A stretch of 39,018 nt of DNA, taken from contig DXEO01000079.1 of assembly GCA_019114925.1 (NCBI GenBank), positions 1 through 39,018 of the forward strand, written 5' to 3'. Source of the DNA: Candidatus Corynebacterium faecipullorum. Lineage in GTDB: Bacteria; Actinomycetota; Actinomycetes; Mycobacteriales; Mycobacteriaceae. The translations under genes were made by a program, and so were the position numbers. This document shows, one piece after another, positions 1-10,392 of this stretch (position 1 is the first letter of the stretch; each line of letters starts with the position of its first letter). The notes beneath the pieces are model-generated. The model did not search any database, was not told where the DNA came from, and saw only the letters and a list, made by a program, of their open reading frames with translations.

Positions 1-780
1 TCCTTCGCCGACGGCGCGCACACCTCCATCCCCGCGCCGGGCCTGGGGGCACTTTCGGCGGCGCGGGGTGGGCAGGACTCCCGCCTGGCCCGCTCGCTGA
101 AGGCCCTCGGCGTGGGCGCGGACGATATCGCAGTGGTGTCGAAGCACGATACGTCTACTAACGCCAATGACCCCAACGAATCGGATCTACACGAGCGCAT
201 CGCCGCCGCACTCGGCCGCAGCCCCGGCAACCCGCTGTATGTGATTTCGCAGAAGAGCCTGACCGGGCACGCCAAGGGAGGGGCTGCCGCCTTCCAGCTG
301 GTGGGGCTGTCCCAGGTGCTGCGCAGCGGAATTCTCCCGCCGAACCGTTCGCTTGATTGCGTTGACCCGGCGCTGCGCCGTCACGCGCACCTGGTGTGGC
401 TGCGCCAGTCGCTGGACCTGCGCCGCACCCCACCCAAAGCAGGCCTGGTGACCTCCCTGGGCTTCGGGCATGTTTCCGCCCTCATCGCGCTGGTCCACCC
501 GGGTGCTTTCTTTGCCGCATTGGCCCGGGAGCAGGGTGAGGGCGTGGCCGAAACCTGGCGGGCAGCTGCTACCGAACGCGAACAGCGTGGTCTGCGGCGC
601 CTGGAAGAAGCCATGCGGGGTGGAGCAGCGCTGTACGAGCGGCCAGTGAACCGCAACCTCGGCTCGGGCCCAGCCGCCGAGGTGAGCGAAAGAGAGGCCG
701 CGGTGCTGCTGAGCGACTCCGCGCGCCTGCGTGATGGCATCCTGGATCCGGAGGGAGGAAACACAACAAAACGGGGGTAG
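1..780 (+). CDS. fas: type I fatty acid synthase, C-terminal (ketosynthase) part, 5' truncated by window
   Basis: Open frame from base 1; KS-like motifs SKHDTSTNANDPNESDLHERIAAALGRSPGNPLYVISQKSLTGHAKGGAAAFQ; stop TAG at 778-780. Confidence 0.9.
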   Translation, partial: SFADGAHTSIPAPGLGALSAARGGQDSRLARSLKALGVGADDIAVVSKHDTSTNANDPNESDLHERIAAALGRSPGNPLYVISQKSLTGHAKGGAAAFQLVGLSQVLRSGILPPNRSLDCVDPALRRHAHLVWLRQSLDLRRTPPKAGLVTSLGFGHVSALIALVHPGAFFAALAREQGEGVAETWRAAATEREQRGLRRLEEAMRGGAALYERPVNRNLGSGPAAEVSEREAAVLLSDSARLRDGILDPEGGNTTKRG

Positions 781-877
781 CAGGCGCTAGAGTATCCCCT
801 GCGTGCACCCTCTGGAACGATAAAGGAGCAGGTCAGGCGGGTTGGAGAAGTTTCCAAACCTGGGGCACCATGCAAGG

Positions 878-1873
878 GTGAATAAAGCTAAGAAACCTCT
901 TCTAGGACTCATCGCGGTCGCTGCCGCCGCCGTGCTCACCGCATGTTCGGCCACCGGCGGCGCGCCCCGCCCCGAAGCCGACGGCGAGCTAGCCGGTGGC
1001 GTCGACACCGAGCGCCTTGTCGTCGCTATGATTTCCCACGGCGCGCCGGGAGACACGTACTGGGACCTCGTGCGCAAGGGCGCGGAGGATGCCGCCCGCA
1101 AGGACAATATTGAGCTGCGCTATTCCTCTGACCCGGAAGCCCCCAACCAGGCAAACTTGGTACAGTCCGCCATCGACTCCGGCGTGGATGGCATCGCCGT
1201 GACCATGCCTAACTCTGGGGCGATTGGTCCTGTGGCCAAGAAGGCTGCGGACGCCGGCATCCCCACCGTGGGTCTTAACGCCGGCATGGATGATTACCAG
1301 AAGTACGGCATGAGCGCCTTTTTCGGCCAGGAGGAAAAGGTCGCCGGTACAAAGGCCGGCGAGCGGCTCAAAGAGGATGGCGCAAAGCATGTCTTGTGCG
1401 TTATCCACGAGCAAGGCAACTCTTCACAGGAGTCGCGCTGTGCTGGTGTGAAGGACGGGCTGGACAACGGAAAGGTGGAGATCCTCTACGTTAACGGTAA
1501 GGATCTGACCTCAGCGCAATCAACCATCAACGCGAAGCTGAGCCAGGATCCTTCCATCGACTGGGTGATGGCGCTGCAGGCCTCCGTGGCTATGCGCTCC
1601 GCCGACGCGGTTGCCGACGCCTCCTCCGAGGCCAAGGTCTCCACCTTCGACACCAACGCTGAGCTTGTTGGTGCCATCGCGGATAAGCGTATCCAGTGGG
1701 CCGTCGATCAGCAGCCCTACATGCAGGGCTACCTTGCCGTCGACTCTCTGTGGTTGGCACACCGCAATGGCTCCACCATGGGCGGCGGCCGTCCCGTGTA
1801 TACCGGCCCATCCTTCGTGGACTCCACCAACGTGGACATCATCTCCGAATCCGCTAAGGCAGGTCTGCGATGA
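878..1873 (+). CDS. sugar ABC transporter substrate-binding lipoprotein (CUT2/ribose type)
   Basis: Lipobox LTACS; periplasmic sugar-binding fold sequence (DGIAVTMPNSGAIGPVAKKAADAGIPTVGLNAG); start GTG 878 chosen because it gives a clean signal peptide (ORF extends to 842). Confidence 0.88.
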   Translation: MNKAKKPLLGLIAVAAAAVLTACSATGGAPRPEADGELAGGVDTERLVVAMISHGAPGDTYWDLVRKGAEDAARKDNIELRYSSDPEAPNQANLVQSAIDSGVDGIAVTMPNSGAIGPVAKKAADAGIPTVGLNAGMDDYQKYGMSAFFGQEEKVAGTKAGERLKEDGAKHVLCVIHEQGNSSQESRCAGVKDGLDNGKVEILYVNGKDLTSAQSTINAKLSQDPSIDWVMALQASVAMRSADAVADASSEAKVSTFDTNAELVGAIADKRIQWAVDQQPYMQGYLAVDSLWLAHRNGSTMGGGRPVYTGPSFVDSTNVDIISESAKAGLR

Positions 1874-2928
1874 GCGACACCGCTACTGCATCAGACGAGG
1901 CGCTATCTAGCCCCTCCGATACTCGCCTGACCCGCCGCAGCGGCTTCGCGCGGCTCATCCGCCGCCCAGAGTTGGCCAGCCTGCTCGGCGCGGTAGTCAT
2001 CTTCGTCCTCTTCATGATGGTGGCGCCCGCTTTCCGCTCGGTGGAGGCCTTCTCCACGGTGCTCTACGCCAGCTCCACGCTGGGTATCGTGGCCTTGGCG
2101 GTGGGCCTGCTCATGATTGGTAATGAGTTTGATTTGTCCTCCGGCGTGGCGGTGACCTCCGCGGCGCTCGTGGCCACCATGCTCAACTACAACTTCCACC
2201 TCAACTCGTGGGTGGGCGTGGGGCTATCTCTGCTGACCGCGCTGGCCATCGGTGCGCTCAACGGCTTTCTTGTGGTGCGCACCAAGATCGACTCCTTCCT
2301 CATCACCCTGGCGGCTTTCCTCATGCTGCAGGGCCTCAACCTGGCGATTACCAAGCTGGTCACCGGCCAGGTCGCTACCCCGACTATCTCGGACATGGAA
2401 GGCTTCGGCTCTGCTCGCGTCATTTTTGCCGGCACCATCCACATCGGCAGCCTGAGCATTCGCACCACCGTTATCTGGTGGATCCTCTTCGTCGCCATCG
2501 CCTCGTGGGTGCTGTACAAGACCCGCTGGGGCAATTGGATTTTTGCCGTCGGCGGCGATGACGAAGCCGCCCGCGCCGTCGGCGTTCCCGTGCGCCGCGT
2601 CAAGGTGGCGCTGTTTATGCTCGTGGGATTTGCAGCGTGGTTCGTGGGCATGCACACCCTTTTTGCCTTCGACTCCATCCAAGCCGGCCAAGGTATTGGT
2701 AACGAGTTCCTCTACATCATCGCTGCGGTCATTGGCGGCTGCTCCATGACCGGCGGGCGCGGTACCGCGGTGGGCACCGCCATCGGCGCGCTTATTTTCG
2801 GCATGACCAACCAGGGCATCGTGTACGCGGGCTGGAACCCCGACTGGTTCAAGTTCTTCCTCGGCGCCATGCTGCTCTTTGCCGTGCTCACGAACACCTC
2901 GGTCGCCAACTTCACGAGGAAGCGATAA
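1870..2928 (+). CDS. sugar ABC transporter permease (RbsC-like)
   Basis: Multi-TM; overlaps upstream stop (ATGA); TRWGNWIFAVGGDDEAARAVGVPVRRVK typical of CUT2 permeases. Confidence 0.9.
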   Translation: MSDTATASDEALSSPSDTRLTRRSGFARLIRRPELASLLGAVVIFVLFMMVAPAFRSVEAFSTVLYASSTLGIVALAVGLLMIGNEFDLSSGVAVTSAALVATMLNYNFHLNSWVGVGLSLLTALAIGALNGFLVVRTKIDSFLITLAAFLMLQGLNLAITKLVTGQVATPTISDMEGFGSARVIFAGTIHIGSLSIRTTVIWWILFVAIASWVLYKTRWGNWIFAVGGDDEAARAVGVPVRRVKVALFMLVGFAAWFVGMHTLFAFDSIQAGQGIGNEFLYIIAAVIGGCSMTGGRGTAVGTAIGALIFGMTNQGIVYAGWNPDWFKFFLGAMLLFAVLTNTSVANFTRKR

Positions 2929-2930
2929 CT

Positions 2931-3683
2931 ATGATTGAGCTGCACAATATTTCCCAAACCTTCGGCAACTTCCACGCCCTGCGTGGGATCAACCTCAGCG
3001 TCAAGGAAGGCGCAGTGACCTGTGTGCTGGGTGATAACGGCGCGGGCAAATCCACGCTGATTAAGATCCTCGCCGGACTTAACCAGCCCACCGGCGGCAC
3101 CATCACCGTCGATGGGGAAGAGGTGAGTTTCGCCAGCCCGCGCGATTCCCTCGATGCCGGTATTGCCACCGTGTATCAGGATTTGGCGCTGGTGCCCTCG
3201 CTGTCAGTGTGGCGCAACTTCTTCCTAGGCCAAGAGCTCACCGGGGCGCTGGGGAGCTTGCGTGAGGAAGAGATGAAGCGCATTACGCACGAGCAGCTGT
3301 CTGAGATGGGCATTGAGCTTGGCGATGTCTCCGTGGAACTCTCCGCTCTCTCCGGCGGCCAGCGCCAGGTGGTCGCCATTGCCCGCGCCATCTATTTCGG
3401 CGCGCGCTACATCATCTTGGACGAGCCGACCGCCGCGCTCGGCGTGAAGCAGTCGGGCATGGTGCTGCGCTTTATCGACGCCGCCCGCGAACGCGGCATG
3501 GGCGTGGTGTTCATTACGCACAACCCGCAGCACGCCTATCTCGTGGGCGATCACTTCATCGTGCTCACGGTGGGGCAGATGTCTCTCGACGCTTCCAAGG
3601 AAGAGGTTACGCTGCCGGAGCTGACCCAGTGGATGGCCGGCGGCGACGAATTGGAGGAGCTCAAGCAGGAGCTGGCGCGCTAA
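2931..3683 (+). CDS. sugar ABC transporter ATP-binding protein, single ABC domain
   Basis: Walker A GDNGAGKST, signature LSGGQRQ, Walker B YIILDEPTAALG. Confidence 0.92.
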   Translation: MIELHNISQTFGNFHALRGINLSVKEGAVTCVLGDNGAGKSTLIKILAGLNQPTGGTITVDGEEVSFASPRDSLDAGIATVYQDLALVPSLSVWRNFFLGQELTGALGSLREEEMKRITHEQLSEMGIELGDVSVELSALSGGQRQVVAIARAIYFGARYIILDEPTAALGVKQSGMVLRFIDAARERGMGVVFITHNPQHAYLVGDHFIVLTVGQMSLDASKEEVTLPELTQWMAGGDELEELKQELAR

Positions 3684-3713
3684 ACCACGGTTGGCGCAAC
3701 TAAGCTGGCCTGC

Positions 3714-4136
3714 ATGACTATGAGTGGCGTGAGCGTGGGCACCGACCTGGTGCACATCCCATCCTTTGCCCAGCAGCTGGAGCTTCCAGGTACGCGCTTT
3801 GCGCAGGTTTTTAGCGCCTACGAGCTACGCGTGGCGCAGGCCCGAGGACTCAGCGGTGCTGCCCGCGCGCAGCATCTCGCGGGGCGCTGGGCAGCGAAGG
3901 AGGCCTTCATCAAGGCGTGGTCACAAGCGCTTTACGGGCGTCCGCCGGTCCTAGCGGAGGAGGCCGTGGACTGGGCCGACATCGAGGTCCGCCCCGATGC
4001 ATGGGGGCGCGTAGCACTCGAGCTGCGCGGGGAGATCGCCCGCCTTGCGCGGGAATCCTTGGGGGATTTTTCTATGGCGTTGTCCATAAGCCACGATGGT
4101 GACTACGCCACCGCCATTGTGTACCTTTCGCGCTAA
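3714..4136 (+). CDS. acpS: holo-[acyl-carrier-protein] synthase
   Basis: VGTDLVHIPSFAQQL, AGRWAAKEAFIKAWS, LSISHDGDYATAIV. Confidence 0.9.
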   Translation: MTMSGVSVGTDLVHIPSFAQQLELPGTRFAQVFSAYELRVAQARGLSGAARAQHLAGRWAAKEAFIKAWSQALYGRPPVLAEEAVDWADIEVRPDAWGRVALELRGEIARLARESLGDFSMALSISHDGDYATAIVYLSR

Positions 4137-4161
4137 ACGCGCCTGGCTTCGCTGGGTTTGG

Positions 4162-4800
4162 CTAGGCGCTCGTGGCGATGGCAAAGAGATAGGCGATGAG
4201 CATGCGCTTAATCTCTTCCACCACGCCATCGAAGCTCTCCTCGGAACGCATGGTGCTGTAGTTGAGCAGCGAGACCACAGTGTGGACGAGGAAGGCTGCA
4301 ATTTCCACGCGGGAGTGAGCATCCATGCCTTGGGCAAGCGGCTCGATGATTTCCGCGATGGGCTTGAGCAGGCTGAGCTCCGTGTCAGCGGCCGTGGCGC
4401 GGGTGGCTGGTGTGGACTGCACCGCATGCCAGACCGCCCGGCGCGAAGGATCGTTGCGCCAGACGCGGGCCATTCGGTCAATGAACTCTTCAAGGAAGTC
4501 CGGCCATTGCAGGGCCGGAACGCGCTGGGAAAAGCGCTCAACCTCCGCCAGCATTTCCGCGGTATCTTGGCGGTCTAGCTCGCAGATTAAAACGTACTTG
4601 TTGGCGAAGTATTGATAAAGCGTGCCAATCGGTACTTCTGCGCGGCGCGAGACTTCATCGAAGGTAAAGGACTCGAAGCCATAGTCCACGAGCGTTTCCC
4701 GCGCGCAGGACAAAATCCGGTCATACTTGGCCCGGCTACGCGCCTGCGCTGGGCGACGCCTAGGGACCAGTATCTCCGGTGACTTCGAGCTCGATTCCAC
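4162..4800 (-). CDS. TetR family transcriptional regulator
   Basis: N-terminal HTH: RDRILSCARETLVDYGFESFTFDEVSRRAEVPIGTLYQYFANK-type. Confidence 0.9.
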   Translation of the reverse strand: MESSSKSPEILVPRRRPAQARSRAKYDRILSCARETLVDYGFESFTFDEVSRRAEVPIGTLYQYFANKYVLICELDRQDTAEMLAEVERFSQRVPALQWPDFLEEFIDRMARVWRNDPSRRAVWHAVQSTPATRATAADTELSLLKPIAEIIEPLAQGMDAHSRVEIAAFLVHTVVSLLNYSTMRSEESFDGVVEEIKRMLIAYLFAIATSA

Positions 4801-4803
4801 GGT

Positions 4804-5274
4804 TTAGTTGAGCCCCTTGAGCACGCGGGCGACGTGGCCGGTGGCCTTGACGTTGTACATGGCTTGGCCAATGGTGCCGTCTTCCTCGACGAGGAACGTG
4901 GAGCGGATAACTCCCTGGACGATCTTGCCGTAATTCTTCTTTTCGCCGAAAGCGCCGTAAGCCGTCATGATTTCCTTGTCGGGGTCAGACAGCAGCGGGA
5001 AGTTTAGCTCGTGCTCCTCGCGGAATTTCGCCAAGGCCTCGGGCTTATCGGGGGAGATGCCCACCACAGCGATGTTCATGCCGTTGAGCTGCTCCAAGCT
5101 ATCGCGGAAATCACAGGCTTCCTTCGTGCAGCCGGGGGTGTTGGCGCGCGGGTAGAAGTAAACCACGACGCGCTGGCCGGCATAGTCGCTCAGGCTTACC
5201 GTGTTGCCGGCATCATCGCTCAAGGAAAATGCGGGGGCTTTGTCTCCTACGGACAGTCGTTGTGCTTCAGTCAT
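4804..5274 (-). CDS. bcp: peroxiredoxin, Bcp/PrxQ family
   Basis: VVYFYPRANTPGCTKEACDFRDSLEQL. Confidence 0.92.
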   Translation of the reverse strand: MTEAQRLSVGDKAPAFSLSDDAGNTVSLSDYAGQRVVVYFYPRANTPGCTKEACDFRDSLEQLNGMNIAVVGISPDKPEALAKFREEHELNFPLLSDPDKEIMTAYGAFGEKKNYGKIVQGVIRSTFLVEEDGTIGQAMYNVKATGHVARVLKGLN

Positions 5275-5472
5275 GGTGTCTACCTTACCGTGCTCTCCCT
5301 TAGGGCTCTTTGGTGAATCTAAGTTTGCTCGCCGTAGTACAGCTGAGATAAACCTTGGCCAACTCTGCAGGGGAGCTGGTGGTCAATGTAGAATGTCCAC
5401 GTTAGAACCACAACGGTTAGAAAGACGCTAACCGCAACAACACCGAACGAAGCCAAAATTCAGGAGATTCAC

Positions 5473-5751
5473 GTGGCACGCAACATTGATGATATCCAGC
5501 GCGACATCGAGCGCACCAGCCGTCAGCTGGCTAGCACCTTGGATGAGCTCGCTGATCGCAGCAAGCCGCAGAACTTCGTTGAGGACGCTAAGGGCGCAGC
5601 AACCCAGAAGCTGCAGGAGCGCAATGTGCAGTTGGCGCTCGCCGGCATTGGCGCGGCTGTCGTAGGCCTCATCGCTTTTTCTGTCTTCCGCTCCAAGCGT
5701 CGTAAGTCCGACATCAAGGAGCTGCAGCGCCTGCTTGCTGAGCGTCGCTAA
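5473..5751 (+). CDS. DUF3618 domain protein, single TM
   Basis: ARNIDDIQRDIERTSRQLASTLDELADRSKPQNFVEDAKG plus C-terminal TM helix. Confidence 0.8.
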   Translation: MARNIDDIQRDIERTSRQLASTLDELADRSKPQNFVEDAKGAATQKLQERNVQLALAGIGAAVVGLIAFSVFRSKRRKSDIKELQRLLAERR

Positions 5752-5767
5752 GCGCACACTACGCAAC

Positions 5768-5806
5768 AAGGTCCCGCCAGGAGATTGAATCCTGGGCGGG
5801 ACCTTT
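5768..5806 (+). terminator. Rho-independent terminator
   Basis: aaggtcccgccagga..tcctgggcgggacctt hairpin followed by T-rich tail. Confidence 0.8.
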
Positions 5807-5853
5807 CTGTTTGGGTCTTTAAAGGGCAAGCGGCGGTCGGTTAGACTCAGGGC

Positions 5854-6360
5854 GTGAGTCGAAATTCCCCTGAGAACCTTCTGCTTTACCTGCGGCCGGA
5901 GGATGAGGATAAGGTGCGCGGGGTGTTTGCAGCGCTGGAGGAGGAAGGCTTTCCCGTCCAGTATCAGCGCCCGCACATCACGGTGACTTTTGCACCGATG
6001 ATGGACCCAGGCGTGGTGAAACTGGCGCGCGAGCTGCTGCCACCACTCATGCCGGCGGTGTTTCATCGCGTCGGGACGGTGGTATTCGGGAGGAAAAGCA
6101 AGCAGACCGTGGCCTGGCTTCTGGAGACCACTGATGAGCTAGAGATCGCTGCGCGCCAGATAAGCGCCGCGAACCCCGAGGGGAGGGGCCTGCGTTGGAC
6201 CCCGCACCTGACGATGGGGCTGCGCCTGTCCCGGGCGCTCGTGCCCGACTATATGCGTGCCCTCGATGAGATTGCCGGGCCGGAGCATAAAGAATTCACT
6301 GCCGAACATGCCGCCTGGTGGCGGCCTAAGACACAGTGCTTGGAGGTCTTCGGGGCTTAA
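5854..6360 (+). CDS. 2'-5' RNA ligase/2H phosphoesterase family protein
   Basis: Two HxTx motifs (PHITVTF and PHLTMGL); GTG start. Confidence 0.8.
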   Translation: MSRNSPENLLLYLRPEDEDKVRGVFAALEEEGFPVQYQRPHITVTFAPMMDPGVVKLARELLPPLMPAVFHRVGTVVFGRKSKQTVAWLLETTDELEIAARQISAANPEGRGLRWTPHLTMGLRLSRALVPDYMRALDEIAGPEHKEFTAEHAAWWRPKTQCLEVFGA

Positions 6361-6407
6361 GGGGCTATAACCCCCTTAACCGGGGGTGACGAGGACGCGG
6401 GGCGAAG

Positions 6408-6438
6408 AAACCCCCTTCATCTAGGATGAAGGGGGTTT
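6408..6438. terminator. bidirectional terminator between convergent gene and tRNA-Lys
   Basis: Perfect stem aaacccccttcat-ctagg-atgaagggggttt. Confidence 0.85.
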
Positions 6439-6444
6439 AACCTG

Positions 6445-6517
<73 letters not shown>

Positions 6518-6804
6518 TTGTGTCTACCCGGTGGCTTCTGATTTCCTCAGCGCCTGCCGTGCAACGAGATGTAACTTTAACACCCTCTTTGTAAAAAGGT
6601 AAAATCGCCAGGTAGTTGGGGTTTATTGGCGTCTTTGGTGGTGGCGTTTTGGCCGCTTTTAAAGCTGGGTGAATTAGCTGCGCAACGGGTGGGTAACGAA
6701 ATGGTTAAGGGGGGTGGCGCTAACTAGTTAGAAGGCCGTGCGGGCGGTTAGGCTTAGTGCACTCTTGTCATTGTCTTTAATCTTTCTATGAGCTAGGGGT
6801 TTCT

Positions 6805-8034
6805 GTGCGTTCTCTATTCCCTTCTGCACGTCCCGCCGTACTTCTCTCGAGCCTCGTTGCGACGGCCTCCCTTCTGGCCGCCTGCACCATCGGCGGGGCC
6901 GAGGATTCCAGCCCGGCTGAAGACCAATCGCAGGCAGCTGTCCAAGCGAGTGCTTCGGCGGAAGCGTCGGCGTCGGCAGCCGCTAAAGCGAAGCAGCTGA
7001 AGTTTTCCGTCAAAGATGGCGCGAGCAATGTTGATCCATCCGAGCCGGTGGAAGTGAGCTCCCCGGCTGGCCTGAAGTCGGTGACGATGACCAACGAGGC
7101 TGGCAGAAAAGTGGAAGATGAACTGTCCTCTGACTCCACCACGTGGAAGAGCGCTGAGGTACTGGGATATAACCGCACGTACACCATTGATGCCACGGAC
7201 CAAGATGGCACCCACAAGACCATCACGTTCACCACTCCGCAGGCCGCAGTGGTATCCGAGGTAGCTTTGAGCCCCCTGCCGGACTCCGAGGTGGGGGTGG
7301 GGCAGGTCATCGGTGTGCGCTTTGGTAACTACGTCACTGACCGCAAGGCGGCCGAAGAGGCGATTAAGGTCAAAACCGAGCCCGCCGTCGAAGGTGCTTT
7401 TTATTGGGTAAATAACCAGGAGGTGCGCTGGCGCCCGGAAAACTATTGGGAGCCGGGCACGAAGGTGACTGTCGATGTTGACTTGTACGGACGTAACCTC
7501 GGCGGTGGCGTCTACGGCGGTGAGGATGCCTCCACTAATTTCACTATCGGCGACCGCGTCATCACGCTGATTGATAACAACACCAAGATGATGTCGGTGT
7601 TCAAGAATGGTGAGGTGCTGCGCCGCATTCCTGTGTCGATGGGCAGGGATGGCCAGTGGGATACCCCGAATGGCACCTACATCATCGGTGACCAGTATCC
7701 GTCTCTCACCATGGATTCCACCACCTTCGGCCTGGCACTCGATGCTGGCGGCTACCGGACTGACGTTCAGTGGGCAACCCAGATGTCCTACTCCGGAATC
7801 TATGTCCACGCGGCGCCTTGGGCTGTCGGTGCGATGGGCAGCTACAACCAGTCCCACGGCTGCATCAATGTGACTACTGAGGCAGCTCAGTGGTTCCAAA
7901 ACACGGTCAAGCGCGGCGATCTGGTCAAGGTCTCTAACACCGGTGGTGGTGTGCTGAGCGCGCTCGACGGCCTAGGGGACTGGAATATGGATTGGGCCAC
8001 CTGGTCTGCGGGCAATGCCGACGCTAATCAGTAA
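6805..8034 (+). CDS. L,D-transpeptidase (YkuD) lipoprotein with Ig-like N-terminal domains
   Basis: Lipobox LLAAC; catalytic motif [25 protein letters not shown]. Confidence 0.92.
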   Translation: MRSLFPSARPAVLLSSLVATASLLAACTIGGAEDSSPAEDQSQAAVQASASAEASASAAAKAKQLKFSVKDGASNVDPSEPVEVSSPAGLKSVTMTNEAGRKVEDELSSDSTTWKSAEVLGYNRTYTIDATDQDGTHKTITFTTPQAAVVSEVALSPLPDSEVGVGQVIGVRFGNYVTDRKAAEEAIKVKTEPAVEGAFYWVNNQEVRWRPENYWEPGTKVTVDVDLYGRNLGGGVYGGEDASTNFTIGDRVITLIDNNTKMMSVFKNGEVLRRIPVSMGRDGQWDTPNGTYIIGDQYPSLTMDSTTFGLALDAGGYRTDVQWATQMSYSGIYVHAAPWAVGAMGSYNQSHGCINVTTEAAQWFQNTVKRGDLVKVSNTGGGVLSALDGLGDWNMDWATWSAGNADANQ

Positions 8035-8042
8035 CTCTCCTG

Positions 8043-8071
8043 GGGGCGGCGCTTATCGACAGTGCCGCCCA
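8043..8071 (+). terminator. hairpin downstream of L,D-transpeptidase gene
   Basis: gggcggc-gcttatcgacagt-gccgccc stem, no clear poly-T. Confidence 0.45.
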
Positions 8072-8271
8072 GGGTGCCCCCGAAAGTTAAATTAGCTAAT
8101 TCTTTGCCGGAGGTTTAAACGGCTATAACGGGCAGCGTTGCATCGCGCACGTGCGGTGTGCAAAGCGTGTGAAGTCTAACGCTTTAACTTCCGCAAAGTG
8201 GTTTGCGTCACGTCTTTGTTTTGGTGAATCTTGTGGAGAACTAGTTTTTCACTGCAAAGATGGAGGCAGAA

Positions 8272-9444
8272 GTGGATCTCTACGAGTACCAAGCTCGAGA
8301 CCTCTTTGAAGCTCATGGCGTTCCCACCCTCAAAGGCATTGTTGCGACCTCAGCTGTGCAAGCTGAAGAAGCAGCCGCGAAGTTGGGGACACCGGTGGTC
8401 GTGGTCAAAGCGCAAATTAAAACTGGCGGACGTGGTAAGGCTGGGGGAGTCAAGCTCGCGCATGGCCCCGCGGAAGCTGCGGAAAAGGCAAACGAGATCT
8501 TGGGCTTGAAGATCAAAGGCCACACCGTGCGCAAGGTCATGGTGGCCGAAGGCGCGGACATTGCGGCGGAGTATTACTTCTCGATCCTCCTTGACCGCAC
8601 CAAGCGGCGCTACCTAGCCATGCTCTCTAAGGAGGGCGGCGTAGAGATTGAAAAGCTGGCCGAAGAGCGCCCGGATGCCCTGATTAAGCGCAGCTTCTCC
8701 CCACTCGATGGCATGACGGACACGCTGGCGCGGGACATGGCGTATGAGGCGGGCTTTGATGAGGGGGACGTCGCCAAGCTGGTGCCCGTATTCAAGAAGC
8801 TCTACACGGTGTACACGGAGGAAGACGCCACGCTGGTGGAGGTGAACCCGCTGGTCAAGACATCGAGCGGTGAGATCATCGCGCTCGATGGCAAAATCAC
8901 GCTGGACGATAACGCGCAGTTCCGCCACCCAGAGCACCGCGACCTCCAGGACCACGGCGCGACCGATCCGCTGGAGCTCAAGGCTCAAAAGATGGGGCTG
9001 AACTATGTGAAGCTCGATGGTTCCGTGGGGATTATCGGCAATGGTGCTGGCCTCGTGATGTCCACGCTCGACGTTGTGGCCTATGCCGGCGAGGATCTTT
9101 CTTCGCAGCCGAAGCCCGCGAACTTCCTAGACATCGGTGGTGGCGCCAACGCCGAAGTGATGGCCAACGGACTTGAAGTAATCCTTAGTGATCTGCAGGT
9201 GAAAGCGGTCTTTGTCAACGTCTTTGGTGGTATTACCGCCTGTGATGAAGTGGCCAAGGGAATCGTGCAGGCCTACAAGATTCTGGACTCGGAGGGGATT
9301 GAGCCCAAGCCGCTCGTAGTGCGCCTCGACGGCAACAACGCGGAACTTGGACGCACGATTCTCAATGACGCACACCTGCCCAAACTGGAGCAGGTAGAAA
9401 CCATGGATGCTGCCGCCCGCAGGGCTGCGGAGCTGGCGAACTAG
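8272..9444 (+). CDS. sucC: succinyl-CoA synthetase (ADP-forming) beta subunit
   Basis: [27 protein letters not shown]-grasp; GTG start at 8272 preceded by ggagg. Confidence 0.95.
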   Translation: MDLYEYQARDLFEAHGVPTLKGIVATSAVQAEEAAAKLGTPVVVVKAQIKTGGRGKAGGVKLAHGPAEAAEKANEILGLKIKGHTVRKVMVAEGADIAAEYYFSILLDRTKRRYLAMLSKEGGVEIEKLAEERPDALIKRSFSPLDGMTDTLARDMAYEAGFDEGDVAKLVPVFKKLYTVYTEEDATLVEVNPLVKTSSGEIIALDGKITLDDNAQFRHPEHRDLQDHGATDPLELKAQKMGLNYVKLDGSVGIIGNGAGLVMSTLDVVAYAGEDLSSQPKPANFLDIGGGANAEVMANGLEVILSDLQVKAVFVNVFGGITACDEVAKGIVQAYKILDSEGIEPKPLVVRLDGNNAELGRTILNDAHLPKLEQVETMDAAARRAAELAN

Positions 9445-9452
9445 GAGTAGAT

Positions 9453-10346
9453 ATGTCGATTTTTCTCAACAAAGACTCGCGGATCATCGTGCAGGGCATG
9501 ACGGGATCCGAAGGCATGAAGCACACACGCCGCATGCTGGAATCCGGCTCCAACATTGTGGGTGGGGTTAACCCGCGCAAGGCAGGAGAGCGCGTCGATA
9601 TTGATGGGCGCGAGATTCCCGTGTTTGGCAGCGTGCGTGAGGCCATGCAGGCGACAGGAGCCACCGTCACCGTGATTTTTGTGCCGGCAAAATTCACTAA
9701 GGACGCCGCGGAAGAAGCCATCCGTGCCGGTATTGAACTCGTGGTCATCATCACGGAAGGAATTCCGGTGAAGGACACCGCTGAGCTCTATGCGCTGGGA
9801 CGAGAGTCCAAAACGCGCATCATTGGGCCGAACTGTCCGGGGCTCTACACACCGGCCGAATCCAATGCCGGCATTATTCCCGCAGACACTGCGCCGAATC
9901 CAGGAAAGATTGGCTTGGTCTCGAAGTCGGGCACCTTGACGTATCAGATGATGTACGAGCTATCCGATATTGGCTTTAGCACGTGCGTAGGAATCGGCGG
10001 CGATCCGATTATCGGGACCACGCACATTTCAGCGATTGAGGCCTTCCAGAATGATCCGGATACCGAGGCGATCATCATGATCGGTGAAATCGGCGGTGAT
10101 GCAGAGGAGCATGCCGCTGCCTATATCAAGGATCACGTCACGAAGCCGGTGATCGCGTATATCGCGGGCTTTACCGCACCGGAGGGCAAGACGATGGGGC
10201 ATGCTGGCGCCATCGTGTCTGGTGGTTCTGGCACGGCAGAAGGCAAGAAGGCGGCGCTCGAAGCGGCCGGCGTGAAGGTGGGCAAGACACCCTCGCAGGC
10301 AGCGGAGCTGGTGCGAGCAGCCTTGGCTGAACCATGCGGCGTATGA
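9453..10346 (+). CDS. sucD: succinyl-CoA synthetase alpha subunit
   Basis: [46 protein letters not shown]. Confidence 0.95.
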   Translation: MSIFLNKDSRIIVQGMTGSEGMKHTRRMLESGSNIVGGVNPRKAGERVDIDGREIPVFGSVREAMQATGATVTVIFVPAKFTKDAAEEAIRAGIELVVIITEGIPVKDTAELYALGRESKTRIIGPNCPGLYTPAESNAGIIPADTAPNPGKIGLVSKSGTLTYQMMYELSDIGFSTCVGIGGDPIIGTTHISAIEAFQNDPDTEAIIMIGEIGGDAEEHAAAYIKDHVTKPVIAYIAGFTAPEGKTMGHAGAIVSGGSGTAEGKKAALEAAGVKVGKTPSQAAELVRAALAEPCGV

Positions 10347-10355
10347 GCCCACATG

Positions 10356-10385
10356 CGGTGTATGAGTCCTGAGGCTCATACACCG
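10356..10385. terminator. perfect 11-bp stem hairpin between convergent sucD and mpg
   Basis: cggtgtatgag-tcctgagg-ctcatacaccg; no U-tract, so Rho-independent function uncertain. Confidence 0.55.
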
Positions 10386-10392
10386 GTAGGGC

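Noticed and set aside
4134-4175. gcgcct...aggcgc inverted repeat between acpS and the tetR gene as a terminator
   Set aside because: Only a 6-bp stem with a long loop and no T-tract; too weak to call.
8169-8185. GlxR (CRP-like) site tgtgaagtctaacgc upstream of sucC
   Set aside because: Only the left TGTGA half matches TGTGANNTANNTCACA.
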